DNA of 64,000 nucleotides from DATHTK01 sp035463295 (GCA_035463295.1 DATHTK010000057.1:23814-87813); one strand, 5' to 3'. Numbered from the stretch's first letter, positions 42,271-52,947 are shown. Notes: generated by a model not told the origin, from the sequence alone. Numbers and translations are program-made.

Positions 42271-42939
42271 TCACGCTCCTATCCCGAGGGTCGACGAGCC
42301 CAGCGCCGAGACGTTGCCCACGCCGCCTATCGTCGCCATGACCTCCTTGGTGACCTGGTGCGCCATAAACAAGGCGCCGCCCACGCTAACGAGCCCGAGG
42401 TCCTGGTAATTCAGGACCGTCATCGAGAGGCTCACGCTCGCGCGGATCGGGTTCAGCCGGGTATCGAAGAACTGCTCGTTGATGGTGAAGGACGTGATCC
42501 TGACCGGCAGCACGCGCTTGGGGCCCCACACGAAGAGCGTCAGGGGAGCCTCCGGAGCTATTACCTCGATCACGCCGAACTCGGCCAGTATCTCGTTGGC
42601 GATCATGCGCGCGGACTTGGGGTAGAGCAACATCTCCAACGACGCGAGCGTGGGGTGGACGCCCATCGTGGTGGCTGGTGCCTCGGCCTTCTCCAGCTGG
42701 TCAGCGGCGTCTATCTCGATCTCCAGGCTTATCGTCTCGTTCGGCGGTCCTTTGAGCCGCAGGACCTCGTTCCGGTTTGAGGCGCCGCCGGGGGTTCGAG
42801 TTGCCGACTGGTGCTGCACCGAACGGGTGAGGCTGTCCGGGTTGTACTGGAAGAGGATCACGCTGGCCAGAGGGTTGAAGAGGTCGACCCCGACGATGGC
42901 ACCCTTGAGAAGTCTGGGCGAGCCTGGGAAAGTGGTCAC
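42271..42939 (-). CDS. eCIS tube initiator / CIS_tube protein (Afp7-like N-terminal part)
   Basis: GTG 42939 follows GAGAGGAGAGACTC. The 222-residue product has the CIS_tube pattern: VILFQYNPDSLTRSVQHQSA, LKGPPNETISLEIEIDAADQ and LYPKSARMIANEIL, LTLFVWGPKRVLPVRITSFT, EQFFDTRLNPIRASVSLSMT. This domain joins the tube to the hub. Unlike Afp7 it has no LysM at its C terminus, which lies in the next gene. It starts after the truncated DUF4157 gene. Confidence 0.88.
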   Translation of the reverse strand: MTTFPGSPRLLKGAIVGVDLFNPLASVILFQYNPDSLTRSVQHQSATRTPGGASNRNEVLRLKGPPNETISLEIEIDAADQLEKAEAPATTMGVHPTLASLEMLLYPKSARMIANEILAEFGVIEVIAPEAPLTLFVWGPKRVLPVRITSFTINEQFFDTRLNPIRASVSLSMTVLNYQDLGLVSVGGALFMAHQVTKEVMATIGGVGNVSALGSSTLGIGA

Positions 42940-42955
42940 GAGTCTCTCCTCTCTA

Positions 42956-43237
42956 TCACGTCGTGTCTAGCGGGCGATATCGTGGGGTATCGAGCCGTTG
43001 GCCGGGTAGTACCTCGTCTATGATGGGCGGTATAGATGCGGCCCGACCCCTGGCACGGCGCTGTAGCCGCTTGTCGCGGCACTCGGCGCACGCGCCTGGG
43101 GGGGCGGAGGCGCCGCGGGTGCAGGCGCGCTGAAGCAGGCCTAGACGTGCCCGCGTGAAAGCGTGTCGGGGTGTTCGCCCGCTCCGGAGCCGAGCCTGCT
43201 GCCTGCTTACCGGGCTTCTCTCCCGCTCGGACTTCAC
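42956..43237 (-). CDS. Truncated DUF4157-type protein (N-terminal Cys module only)
   Basis: GTG 43237 overlaps the HEAT-repeat stop as GTGA. The 93-residue product aligns with residues 14-80 of the full-length DUF4157 protein at 43639: LLQRACTRGASAPPGACAEC versus LLQRKCACGGTPGLDGECAE, then RLQR and IPPIIDEVLPGQRLDT. It stops before the HExxH metallopeptidase-like fold. Either a gene whose body was deleted or a maintained small companion that keeps only the loading or zinc-binding module. The coupled start argues that it is still translated. Confidence 0.7.
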   Translation of the reverse strand: MKSERERSPVSRQQARLRSGRTPRHAFTRARLGLLQRACTRGASAPPGACAECRDKRLQRRARGRAASIPPIIDEVLPGQRLDTPRYRPLDTT

Positions 43238-43605
43238 GGTCTCGTTCCATAAAGACGTTCTTCCGCCTGGCTGATGGCGCTGATCACGGCGTAATCTTCA
43301 GCCTGCATCGGCGCGCGAGCCTCGTGCCGCGCGCGCGTGCGCCGGAGGGCTGGCAGCGCAGAGCGGTCTCCGATAAACCCGAGGCAATAGGCCGCGTACA
43401 TGACGATGCTCGGATCGTCATCCTCGAGCGCGGTTTCCAGGGCCGGCACGGCCGCCTCTCCCTTCCGCACGAGCGCCTCGGTCTCCTCCGTATCTACCAG
43501 GAAAGGCGTGCCAAGGCTCGAAAATGGCGGCTCATGTTCGGCGAACGAGGCGATGAGCTGATCGATAGAGCGCCGCTCTGCTCCACCTTCTGAGGACCCG
43601 CTCAC
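43234..43605 (-). CDS. HEAT-repeat protein in the eCIS cluster
   Basis: The 123-residue protein contains a HEAT/PBS-lyase-like repeat core (EALVRKGEAAVPALETALED, DPSIVMYAAYCLGFIGDRSA, LPALRRTRARHE). No catalytic residues or signal are seen. It lies between two DUF4157 genes and overlaps the second, so a role as an adaptor or chaperone for cargo is plausible, though not demonstrated by sequence. Confidence 0.75.
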   Translation of the reverse strand: MSGSSEGGAERRSIDQLIASFAEHEPPFSSLGTPFLVDTEETEALVRKGEAAVPALETALEDDDPSIVMYAAYCLGFIGDRSALPALRRTRARHEARAPMQAEDYAVISAISQAEERLYGTRP

Positions 43606-43638
43606 CTCGCTCCTCCTTCGCTCACCATCCGGCTCCCG

Positions 43639-44997
43639 CTATCTGACCTCGTTCTTGGTGACTCTGCCCCCGGCCGCTTCGACGGTAACACCCCAGTCCA
43701 CCGAGACCGTTCCGCCTGCCCCCGCAAGCGAGGTCGTCAGGTTGGCCTCAAACTCGTAGCTCTTGAGCGTCGAGTACGAGACGCCTGATATGGGATCTGC
43801 CATGCTCACCGCACCGACCCAGGTCTGGCGGAACGGTGCCTTGCTCTGATCCCTCTTCGACCGCTTGATGTCGTCGATCGTCTGCCCTTCGAGCGGTTTC
43901 CCGCCCTCCTTCAACTTCTTGCCGTCGGCCCTTAGACGGACGATAGACACCGTCTGGCCGAGCGTCGTGGGGGCTGCGCTCGTGGCGCACGGGATCGGCA
44001 ACTCGCCTATCAACTGGACGGATGAGCCTGCCCTGGTGCCGTTGTCGAAAGGTCCCGCCGTGTTGTTGCTTCCCCAGGCACCCGCCCCGACCAGGTCAGG
44101 GAAATAGTCATCCAGGGTCTTGCCGCCCTCGAAGGTGCCGCTGATCACCTTTCGCATCTGCGTCGGGGCGTCGCACGGGGTGGCTGTCGGTGCCTGACGT
44201 TGGAGCGTCCCGCTGGTCGTGGGGGCGAACGACGCGGTCGTCGGGCCGGAATCGTCCGGCAGCGCGACCATCGACCAGCGCGGCATGATCATCAATTCAT
44301 TCGGATCGACCTCGATCCCCTCCTCCTCGTCCGCCACGACCTTCTCCGTCTCTCCTTCTGCCGCCTGGCGCTGGACAGCTGACGAAGCGCTACCAGCGAG
44401 GGCTGACGGCTCCGGGCCACCGGTATCCTCTTCCTCCGACACGGCGGCCGGCATCCGCGTGAACCGCTCCGCGACGACTGCGGCCTCCCGCTCGTGCGGG
44501 TCGGAAGGCTGGCTTACCGCGGTGACCCGCCCGACCGCGCTGTGTCCCTGCTGCACCACGTGGGTCAGTTCGTGTGCGAGCAGGCGCCGCCCGGCGTCGG
44601 TGGACGGGGCGTACTGGCCGGTGCCGAACACGACGTTGCGCCCTACCGTGTAAGCAAGAGCGTTCACCCCCTGGGCCGACTCGGCCGCCTTCTCGTTGGT
44701 GTGGATGCGCACCTGACTGAAATCGTGGCCGAGACGCGACTCCATGAACACGCGGGTTTTCGTATCCAGCGGCTGTCCGGACGAGCGCAGCACCTCGTGT
44801 ACGGCGGGTGGTACAGGCGGGGTCGAGGCTTGGTTCGAGACCTCGCGTTGCAGGCGCCTGTTGCGGCACTCGGCGCACTCCCCGTCCAGCCCTGGCGTGC
44901 CGCCGCAGGCGCACTTGCGCTGAAGGAGACTGATCGGGGCCGGGATAAAGCCGTGGGAGGGGCCCGTCTGTGACCGTAACGTAGTCCTTTCGTTCAT
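43639..44997 (-). CDS. DUF4157 (HExxH) eCIS-associated protein, candidate effector
   Basis: ATG 44997 overlaps the previous TGA (ATGA), which sets the start. Of 452 residues, about 22-50 form the Cys module LLQRKCACGG ... CAECRNRRLQ (C29, C31, C41, C44) and 60-150 the DUF4157 domain with FMESRLGHDFSQVRIHTN and the metal site HELTH (H142, E143, H146). A disordered linker with QRQA repeats follows, then a C-terminal domain (about 265-452, from CDAPTQMRKVISGTFEGGKT) that I do not recognise. DUF4157 domains are strongly enriched in eCIS loci and often head polymorphic toxins or cargo, so this is the best effector candidate in the window. Confidence 0.85.
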   Translation of the reverse strand: MNERTTLRSQTGPSHGFIPAPISLLQRKCACGGTPGLDGECAECRNRRLQREVSNQASTPPVPPAVHEVLRSSGQPLDTKTRVFMESRLGHDFSQVRIHTNEKAAESAQGVNALAYTVGRNVVFGTGQYAPSTDAGRRLLAHELTHVVQQGHSAVGRVTAVSQPSDPHEREAAVVAERFTRMPAAVSEEEDTGGPEPSALAGSASSAVQRQAAEGETEKVVADEEEGIEVDPNELMIMPRWSMVALPDDSGPTTASFAPTTSGTLQRQAPTATPCDAPTQMRKVISGTFEGGKTLDDYFPDLVGAGAWGSNNTAGPFDNGTRAGSSVQLIGELPIPCATSAAPTTLGQTVSIVRLRADGKKLKEGGKPLEGQTIDDIKRSKRDQSKAPFRQTWVGAVSMADPISGVSYSTLKSYEFEANLTTSLAGAGGTVSVDWGVTVEAAGGRVTKNEVR

Positions 44998-45241
44998 TGC
45001 GCCAACCTTTCGTAGAGAGCGCAAGCTACCTGCTCGCCGGCTGCCTCCGCTCTGAGGCCCTGGTTCATCTGGAATGCTCCGGCGTCCAGGCGCGGGACAT
45101 CTGCGCCGCGCGCCAGCGACGGCGGCACGCCGTGCTCGGTAAAGAGGCGCGAGAGCTCGCGCTTCACGCTCTCGCCGATGAGCTCGTGGTCGCCGGGCGG
45201 GAAGCCGTGGAGCGCGAGCTCCTCGATACGAAGCTCGAGGT

Positions 45242-45245
<4 letters not shown>
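44994..45245 (-). CDS. Small conserved eCIS protein (83 aa)
   Basis: GTG 45245 overlaps the AAA+ stop as GTGA, and its own TGA overlaps the next ATG, so it is embedded in a coupled chain. The product begins with NLELRIEELALHGFPPGDHELIGESVKREL written in two blocks (NLELRIEELALHGFPPGD, HELIGESVKREL) and is mainly helical. Many actinobacterial and cyanobacterial eCIS loci have a similar small ORF between the ATPase and DUF4157 genes, as I recall; function is unknown. Confidence 0.72.
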
Positions 45246-47193
<1,948 letters not shown>

Positions 47194-47197
<4 letters not shown>

Positions 47198-48486
47198 GGT
47201 ATCTCCACCTCCGGGGAGTCGTACTCGCCCGAAGGATCGGGCTCCAGCAGGCTCTCGGCGCCGTCTACCCGCACGCGGACCAGGTACTCGCCCGGCGTCA
47301 CCCCGCTCACGGGGATCGTGACCGAGGTGCTCGTCTCCGGGTCGGTCGGCTGTCTCGGCGGCGTCTCGAAGGTGTAAGAACGCGGGGGTCTTTCCTGCGG
47401 CGGGTGCCTCTCGTTCAGCAGCAGCGTCACGCGCTGGGTCCTGCCCACCTCCGGGTCGAGCTGCACGGTGACGTCCCCGGAGCGCGGCTCGTCGCCGCTG
47501 CCCTGCACGTTCGCGACGCTGACCGGCGAGGTGATGCGCGGACGCAGCACAAAGGTGACCGCGTTGGACTCCACGGCCCCGTGCGGGGTGGGGGGGGTGC
47601 CCATCAGGGTGCGATGCACGACCCGCAAGGCGGGCGCGCCGGCCCGCACGCTCGCGGGGATGGAGAGGATGATCTGCGAGTTGCTCGACTCCACAAAGCT
47701 CGCCACCTCGATTCCGCCGATCCGCACCCGCGTGTCCGCACCCCGCAACTCCCCGCCCCTTATGGCAAGTTGGTCGGTCGCTAGGATGGGCCGGCCGGCG
47801 GTGGGCGGGTCGTTCGGGCCGGACCTCGACAGGAGTTGCTCGATCTCGGGTCGGCGTATCGGCTCGACGTATACGTTGCGCTCGCGTACCGGCGCCGCTT
47901 GCTTTGAGGAGCCCTCGGCCTCCAGCAGGACCACCGAGCCCTGGTAGGCGATGGAGAGCGAGTAGGGCGTCTGCAAGAAGACCGACCAGAGCTTGGAGAG
48001 CTCTTCCAGGTTCAGCGGCAGGGGCGAGAACTTCACCAGCTCCACCTGCTGGGCCAGATCCGAGCCGGCCAGGTAATGGTTGGGATCTGCGTCTACGACG
48101 GTCTGTATGACACCGCGGATCTTCTCCCGCGTCAGCACCGGTCTTGCGTGCAGCGCGGTCGCGACGCTGCCGAGGATGCGCTGGGGTTCGAGCTCCGTCT
48201 CGTCTCCGAAAAAGGTCAGCAGGTAGAAGAGGTCCAGTGCCGCCTGCGGTCGCCGGACCATCCCGCCGTTCGTCGCCTGCGTGGGCAAGTCATCGTTGCG
48301 CCAGCCCCCGTTGGGGCTGACCTGGTACAGGTACAGGTTTACGGGCGGCTGGGGCGTGGTGGCGTTGTTGAGCGCGTCGGGTCGCTGCGTGGTGACGCCC
48401 GCGCCGGGGACGGCGGCCTTCGCGGCGGCGTCCACGATCTGACCGAGAACGAAGGTGACGGTGGCTATGGCCAGATGGTTGCTCAA
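47194..48486 (-). CDS. eCIS tail terminator/cap (DUF4255, Afp16-like) with C-terminal Ig-like domains
   Basis: The 430-residue protein begins with the DUF4255 domain (1-195: LAIATVTFVLGQIVDAAA, VNLYLYQVSPNGGWRNDDLP, ALDLFYLLTFFGDETELEPQ, LVKFSPLPLNLEELSKLWSV). Afp16-type proteins stop tube and sheath extension. Here two Ig/IPT-like beta domains (about 225-320 and 325-430) are appended, with AIRGGELRGADTRVRIGGIE and GEYLVRVRVDGAE. The extra domains are longer than in Afp16 and could contact the membrane or cargo. It overlaps both neighbours by 4 nt. Confidence 0.88.
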
Positions 48487-49574
48487 CGCCGCCCTCCGGT
48501 GTGTTGCCTCAGGTAGTCGTCCAGGGAGAGCCCCGGTTCCGGCCTCGCCTCGGGGGGTGGCTGCGCCGGCTCCGGGGCAACAGCCCGCACTTCCACGCGG
48601 CCTATGGTTATCCGGATCGTCGGAGAAGGGGTTCCTTCCGTAGCCGCGCGTCGGTGGGGTACGGCTGCAGACGGTGTAACTCGCTCTGCGTCGTTGGATA
48701 CGAGCGGAGCCCCCGTGGTCGGCGCGCGGCCCTCGGCGACGCGTTCCACGCGCTCCGGGGCCGCGGGAGACCGTTCCCGATTCTCGAAGGCAATAGGCTC
48801 GGGTCTCGGGGAACGTTCCTCCTGACGCAACGTCTGTGAGGCTGCCGGCTGCTCTCCTGGGAACTTAGTCCAGAGGTCTGACCTCGATCCCGCAGGCGAG
48901 CCGGCGCGTGCTCGCGCGTTCGGGAGTTCGCCGCGTCGCACTCCGGTGCGCTCCGTCGGGTGCACGCCAGAGGCTGTAGATTCGGTTGCACGCTCGGCCC
49001 GGACGTGTTCCGGTTCCTGTCCTGCCTGTTCGGACACCGCGGCACTCGGAGGCGCGGGGTTGGCTCGTCCTGGTGAATAGTCGATGAGTCCGGTCTCGGG
49101 GAGGCGGTGCTCCGTTGCCACGCGTTCCCCGGCTTCCTCCGTTCCTCGTGTGCCGGGACTATTGCCCGGCGCGGACATTGCCCGGACTACGTGGGGCTGC
49201 TCTGTCCCGGAAGATCCGGCAGCGCGCCCGTTCCCGGCCCATGCGGTAGCTTCGGGAGGGTCGAGTCCGGGCCGGGACTCCTCCGACCCTGGCGAGGACC
49301 TCCGGCCTTCTTCGTCGACCCGCGTCTCGTCCCCCTGTGCGGCATCTCTGGTTGTGGAGGGGGGGCCGTCTCCTCGTTCTCCGAGCTCCGGTCTGGCGTC
49401 CGGCTGCGCGAGGAGTGTGCTCTCTCCCGGTGGATGGTGTCGGGCCGGACCGGTCTTCGGTGAGGGGTACGGCGGGTCGCCCGTCCCCGATGCGAAGGTA
49501 GGGGGCGCCTCGGGGCGCACCGTCGGCGCGACCCCGAGGGTGCGCGCGACCAGTCGGGTGAGGTAGTCGGTCAC
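48483..49574 (-). CDS. Proline-rich disordered eCIS protein with conserved C-terminal motif
   Basis: GTG 49574 overlaps the upstream TAG. The 363-residue protein starts with a short helix (VTDYLTRLVARTLGVAPTVR) and continues for about 270 residues of Pro/Gly/Arg/Glu/Ser-rich low complexity. The last 60 residues contain a strand IRITIGRVEVRAVAPEPAQP and the helix LSLDDYLRQHTGGRR, which looks like a binding motif and is the most conserved-looking part. It occupies a position where a tape measure or linker could be expected, but it is not the long coiled coil of Afp14. Function unknown. Confidence 0.72.
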   Translation of the reverse strand: MTDYLTRLVARTLGVAPTVRPEAPPTFASGTGDPPYPSPKTGPARHHPPGESTLLAQPDARPELGERGDGPPSTTRDAAQGDETRVDEEGRRSSPGSEESRPGLDPPEATAWAGNGRAAGSSGTEQPHVVRAMSAPGNSPGTRGTEEAGERVATEHRLPETGLIDYSPGRANPAPPSAAVSEQAGQEPEHVRAERATESTASGVHPTERTGVRRGELPNARARAGSPAGSRSDLWTKFPGEQPAASQTLRQEERSPRPEPIAFENRERSPAAPERVERVAEGRAPTTGAPLVSNDAERVTPSAAVPHRRAATEGTPSPTIRITIGRVEVRAVAPEPAQPPPEARPEPGLSLDDYLRQHTGGRR

Positions 49575-50308
49575 TACGTCACGGCTTCCAGGTAGAACCG
49601 GCGGCGGGTTGGGCTCATCGCCAGGATATCGGTTTCGGACCAGCCATAGGCGCGTGCGAGGGCGTGAACCTCGCTCAAGAGGCGTCCCGCACGGACCTGT
49701 ATCTCGGCCCACAGAAACGCCAGGACGTCGAAGAGCGCCTGCCACCGGAGCTCGCACGCCGGACACTCGAAGTCCAGGAGCGTCTCCGCCTGCGGGTCAC
49801 GCGCCTCCATCTCGGCCGCCAGTGTGAGGATGACCGCCTCCGGCAGGGAGGTGGGTTCGACCCTCGCGCCGTCTTTGCGAGCCTCCAGCACGCAGCGCCG
49901 CAGGAGTGCCGAGCGCCCTCCAGCGATACCGCCGCCAGGGTGAATCTCCGCGAGGTCCGCACTGTCGGGCAACCGGTACGACAGTTCGTACCCTTCTACG
50001 GCGAGTCGGTGTGGTCCGTCTCGAGCGGGCGCGCCCCGGAAGCTCCGGATGTCCGCGAGGTCGAGCCGCCACTCCAGGAGCTCCTCGCATCGAGGGCATT
50101 CGGCAACGCCGGCGACAGAAGGCCCGAAGTTCACCTCGCGGACATCCATGAGGTAGCCATCCCGCTCGCCGACGCTCATGCCGACCAGCCGGTCCCGGTC
50201 CGTCCCCGGAAGAGCCGTTGCCAGGAGCGTCAGCGCCCGGTCTACCGGGTGCTGGTCCACTCCGCTCTCCCAGACGTCGAGCACCTCTTGATCGGAGAGG
50301 GCGTACAC
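49574..50308 (-). CDS. eCIS baseplate-associated protein with two CxxC pairs
   Basis: The 244-residue protein has N-terminal helices (ALSDQEVLDVWESGVDQHPV), two zinc-type pairs AECPRCEELLEWRL and FECPACELRWQAL separated by about 105 residues, and a helical C terminus with RLLSEVHALARAYGWSETDI and MSPTRRRFYLEAV. That last pattern is reminiscent of T4 gp26/gp28-like hub proteins and tail assembly chaperones, where 'W-x-E-x-[ED]-[IL]-L-x-M-[ST]-x-x-[RE]-R-x-x-[YW]' recurs. Likely a zinc-bound baseplate or assembly component. Confidence 0.75.
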   Translation of the reverse strand: MYALSDQEVLDVWESGVDQHPVDRALTLLATALPGTDRDRLVGMSVGERDGYLMDVREVNFGPSVAGVAECPRCEELLEWRLDLADIRSFRGAPARDGPHRLAVEGYELSYRLPDSADLAEIHPGGGIAGGRSALLRRCVLEARKDGARVEPTSLPEAVILTLAAEMEARDPQAETLLDFECPACELRWQALFDVLAFLWAEIQVRAGRLLSEVHALARAYGWSETDILAMSPTRRRFYLEAVT

Positions 50309-50311
50309 CGG

Positions 50312-50839
50312 CTATACGTCGGGTTCGGTGAAGCTCGGCTCGGACGGTTCGACCACGTCGTAGTCGCGCTCCCAGCCCTCGTGCGCGAGCTTGAGGGTCT
50401 GGATGGCGACCGCGTTCGCGTTCGCGTCGAGCTCGGGCATCGCCTGGTATTCGGTAGCCCAGCAACGGAAGACCTTGTAGGAGATCACGAGTTGTCCGGC
50501 CTCGTTGTAGACGTCGAGGATGATGTCTTTCCGGAAGTCCCTGAGTGAGACCTCGCCGCCCAGCCCAGATCCGAAATTCCAGACTTTGTTGGCCCACTTC
50601 TCGAACTCGGTGTCGTGGGTGACGCCCCGCTCGAGGGTGATGTCCGCGTACTCGGTGCGGCCCGGCGACTTGCGGCTGGTGCTGGGGTCCCCGCCGTCGC
50701 GGTGCGGGACTATCTCGGTAGTGCGCTGGAGCGCGCTTACCTTGCTCACGCCCGCCACGTAGCGCCCATCCCACTTCACCCGGAACTTGAAGTTCTTGTA
50801 CGGGTCGAAGCGTTGGGCGTTGACGGTGAACTGCGCCAT
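50312..50839 (-). CDS. eCIS inner tube protein (gp19-like)
   Basis: The 175-residue protein is a T4 gp19-type tube subunit: YKNFKFRVKWDGRYVAGVSK, RTEYADITLERGVTHDTEFE, WANKVWNFGS, ILDVYNEAGQLVISYKVFRC, ANAVAIQTLKLAHEGWERDY. Hexamers stack into the rigid tube pushed out during contraction. Only one tube gene is present, against two in Afp (Afp1, Afp5). It follows the sheath gene with a 9-bp gap, a conserved order. Confidence 0.93.
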   Translation of the reverse strand: MAQFTVNAQRFDPYKNFKFRVKWDGRYVAGVSKVSALQRTTEIVPHRDGGDPSTSRKSPGRTEYADITLERGVTHDTEFEKWANKVWNFGSGLGGEVSLRDFRKDIILDVYNEAGQLVISYKVFRCWATEYQAMPELDANANAVAIQTLKLAHEGWERDYDVVEPSEPSFTEPDV

Positions 50840-50848
50840 GATTCCTCC

Positions 50849-52804
50849 TTACGCTTCTACCTGTCCGGCCATCTGCTGCAGCCTTATGACGACGAACTCC
50901 GCGGGTTTGAGGGGTGCGAAGCCGACTACTATATTGACCACCCCCAGGTTGATGTCGTTCTGCGTTGTCGTCTCGTTGTCGCACCTGACGAAGTAGGCCT
51001 CGCGCGGCGAGGCTCCCTGGAAGGCCCCCTGGCGGAAGAGGGTCTGCATAAAGGCGCCTGTGTTCAGCCGGAGCTGGGCCCACAGCGGCTCGTCGTTGGG
51101 TTCGAAGACGGCCCACTTCGTGCCGCGGTAGAGGCTCTCTTCGAGATAGAGGGCCAGGCGCCTCACGGGCACGTACTTCCACTCCGAGGCCTTCTGGTCG
51201 GAGCCGTCGAGGGTGCGCGCCCCCCAGCAGACCGTCCCGAAGACCGGAAAGGTGCGCAGGCAGTTGATGGCGAGCGGGTTTAGCGCGCCGTTCTGCGAGT
51301 CGGTGAGCCGGTACTCGAGCTCCGAGACGCCGCGCAGCACGGCGTCGGTGCCGGCCGGCGCCTTCCACACACCGCGCTCGTTATCTGTGCGCGCGTAGAG
51401 ACCGGCGATCGTGCCGCTCGCCCCCACCGAGCGCGGCCGGAACTCGTCGAGCGGGTCGGGGATGCGCAGCCGCGGGTAGTAGAGCGCGGCGTTGCGGTGG
51501 CGCAGGTTGTTGTTGCCCGCGAGCCAGGCCCGGATCTCCTCCGGCTCCTCCCCGCCGTTGGGCGCGTCCGCGATAAAGAAGGCGCGCCGCTTGGCGCAGT
51601 AGGCCTCGGCCACTGTCATCACCGCCTGAGCCTCTGAAGGACTCAACTCGCCGACCGCCGCGCGGGGGACGCACAGGAGGTTGAAGAGGTCCACGTCCTC
51701 CAGCGCGTGGATGCCGGTCTTCAGGTTCTCCGAGCCGATGAGCGCCTGACCGTTCGGGGGGAGGCCGTCGCCGCCGACCGCGCCTCCCGCCTGGGCGGTG
51801 TTGTCGACCGCCTCCGTGAGTCCCAGCGCGTACTCCTGCACGTTGGCTGCGACGTTTGTGCCGCTGAGCTTGAGGTCGGTGTGGGTGTTGCTGTCAGCCG
51901 GAGTGTCGGTGGTCGCGGCGAAGGTTATTCGCGCGCCGGGCAGGGCGCCCGGTCCGGCGAGGACCCGCAGACGGTCGCCGACCGCGCTGACCGAGGCGCC
52001 CGCGAAGGTCGGGTCGGCGGGCCTCGCGGTGCGGATCGCCGTCTCGAGCATCCGCGCGGCGACGGCGAGCGGAACGGAGGTGACGCCCGTCGGCCGCTCG
52101 AACTCCGCCCGCGCCTCCGTTGTCCCGATCGTCACACGGACGGAGCGGGCCGTGGCGCTGCCGGTGAACGAGACGTCGCCGGCGAAAGCCTCGGAGATCG
52201 TGCCGTTCTGGAGCGGCGGGCTCGTGCTCGCGCCGCGCGCGACGCTCACGAGGTCTGATTCCTCGTTCACCACCCGCTCGACCTCGCGGGGGCTCGACGG
52301 ATTCATCGAGAGGCCGCGATGGGTCTCCGTTCGAGCGGGCCTCTCGATGCCGTCCTCGGTGGCGTACTCGGTCAGCGTGAGGTCGAACGTGTCGTCGGGA
52401 CCTGCGTCCACCCGCGCGCGCAACGCGTTGCCCCAGCGCCCCTCGCTCGCCGCGCTGATGGTGATCGCACCGGCGGCGTTGCCGCCGACGCCGTTGCGCA
52501 GCACCGTGGTCGCCTTCTGAAGCGGGTTCTGATTGTCGCTGGAGGCGACGCGCACGACCCACGCCTCCCCGCCGCCGTTCAGGAAGAACTGGCTTATTCC
52601 GTAGCTCGCCTCACTGCGCGCGTCGAGACCGCCGAACTCCCGCTCGAAGTCCCCCATGTTGAATATCTGGACCGCCCGGTTCATCGGGCCGCGGGCGAAG
52701 AGATCGACGAATGCGGCGACTGAGGTGGCGACGCCGGAGATCGTTCGTACACCGCTGGGTATCTCTTCGATGTAGACGCCCGGGTAAGTGGGTGTTGTTG
52801 GCAT
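50849..52804 (-). CDS. eCIS contractile sheath protein
   Basis: ATG 52804 follows GGAGGAGAACGGCTG. The 651-residue protein begins with the sheath signature TYPGVYIEEIPSGVRTISGV, then VDLFARGPMNRAVQIFNMGD and FEREFGGL, a large variable insertion (about 100-330) exposed on the particle surface, and the conserved C terminus: CVPRAAVGELSPSEAQAVMT, AALYYPRLRIPDPLDEFRP, WKAPAGTDAVLRG, INCLRTFPVFGTVCWGART, RRLALYLEESLYRGTKWAVF, EFVVIRLQQM. A single sheath gene is present, against three in Afp. Confidence 0.95.
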   Translation of the reverse strand: MPTTPTYPGVYIEEIPSGVRTISGVATSVAAFVDLFARGPMNRAVQIFNMGDFEREFGGLDARSEASYGISQFFLNGGGEAWVVRVASSDNQNPLQKATTVLRNGVGGNAAGAITISAASEGRWGNALRARVDAGPDDTFDLTLTEYATEDGIERPARTETHRGLSMNPSSPREVERVVNEESDLVSVARGASTSPPLQNGTISEAFAGDVSFTGSATARSVRVTIGTTEARAEFERPTGVTSVPLAVAARMLETAIRTARPADPTFAGASVSAVGDRLRVLAGPGALPGARITFAATTDTPADSNTHTDLKLSGTNVAANVQEYALGLTEAVDNTAQAGGAVGGDGLPPNGQALIGSENLKTGIHALEDVDLFNLLCVPRAAVGELSPSEAQAVMTVAEAYCAKRRAFFIADAPNGGEEPEEIRAWLAGNNNLRHRNAALYYPRLRIPDPLDEFRPRSVGASGTIAGLYARTDNERGVWKAPAGTDAVLRGVSELEYRLTDSQNGALNPLAINCLRTFPVFGTVCWGARTLDGSDQKASEWKYVPVRRLALYLEESLYRGTKWAVFEPNDEPLWAQLRLNTGAFMQTLFRQGAFQGASPREAYFVRCDNETTTQNDINLGVVNIVVGFAPLKPAEFVVIRLQQMAGQVEA

Positions 52805-52947
52805 CAGCCGTTCTCCTCCTCGATCCGCGGACCCGCCGGTCGTCGATATGCCTGCCGTCTACCCAATCTCTACCTCCTTCGCAGGGTCCCGCAGGGTCCT
52901 TCGCTGGGAAACGGCGCCGGGGCCAGCAGATCGCCACAGCGAGTCTC

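Noticed and set aside
52860..52900. Short tandem repeat GGACCCTGC in the gap before the sheath gene
   Set aside because: Two imperfect 9-10 bp units in GC-rich DNA are within chance expectation.
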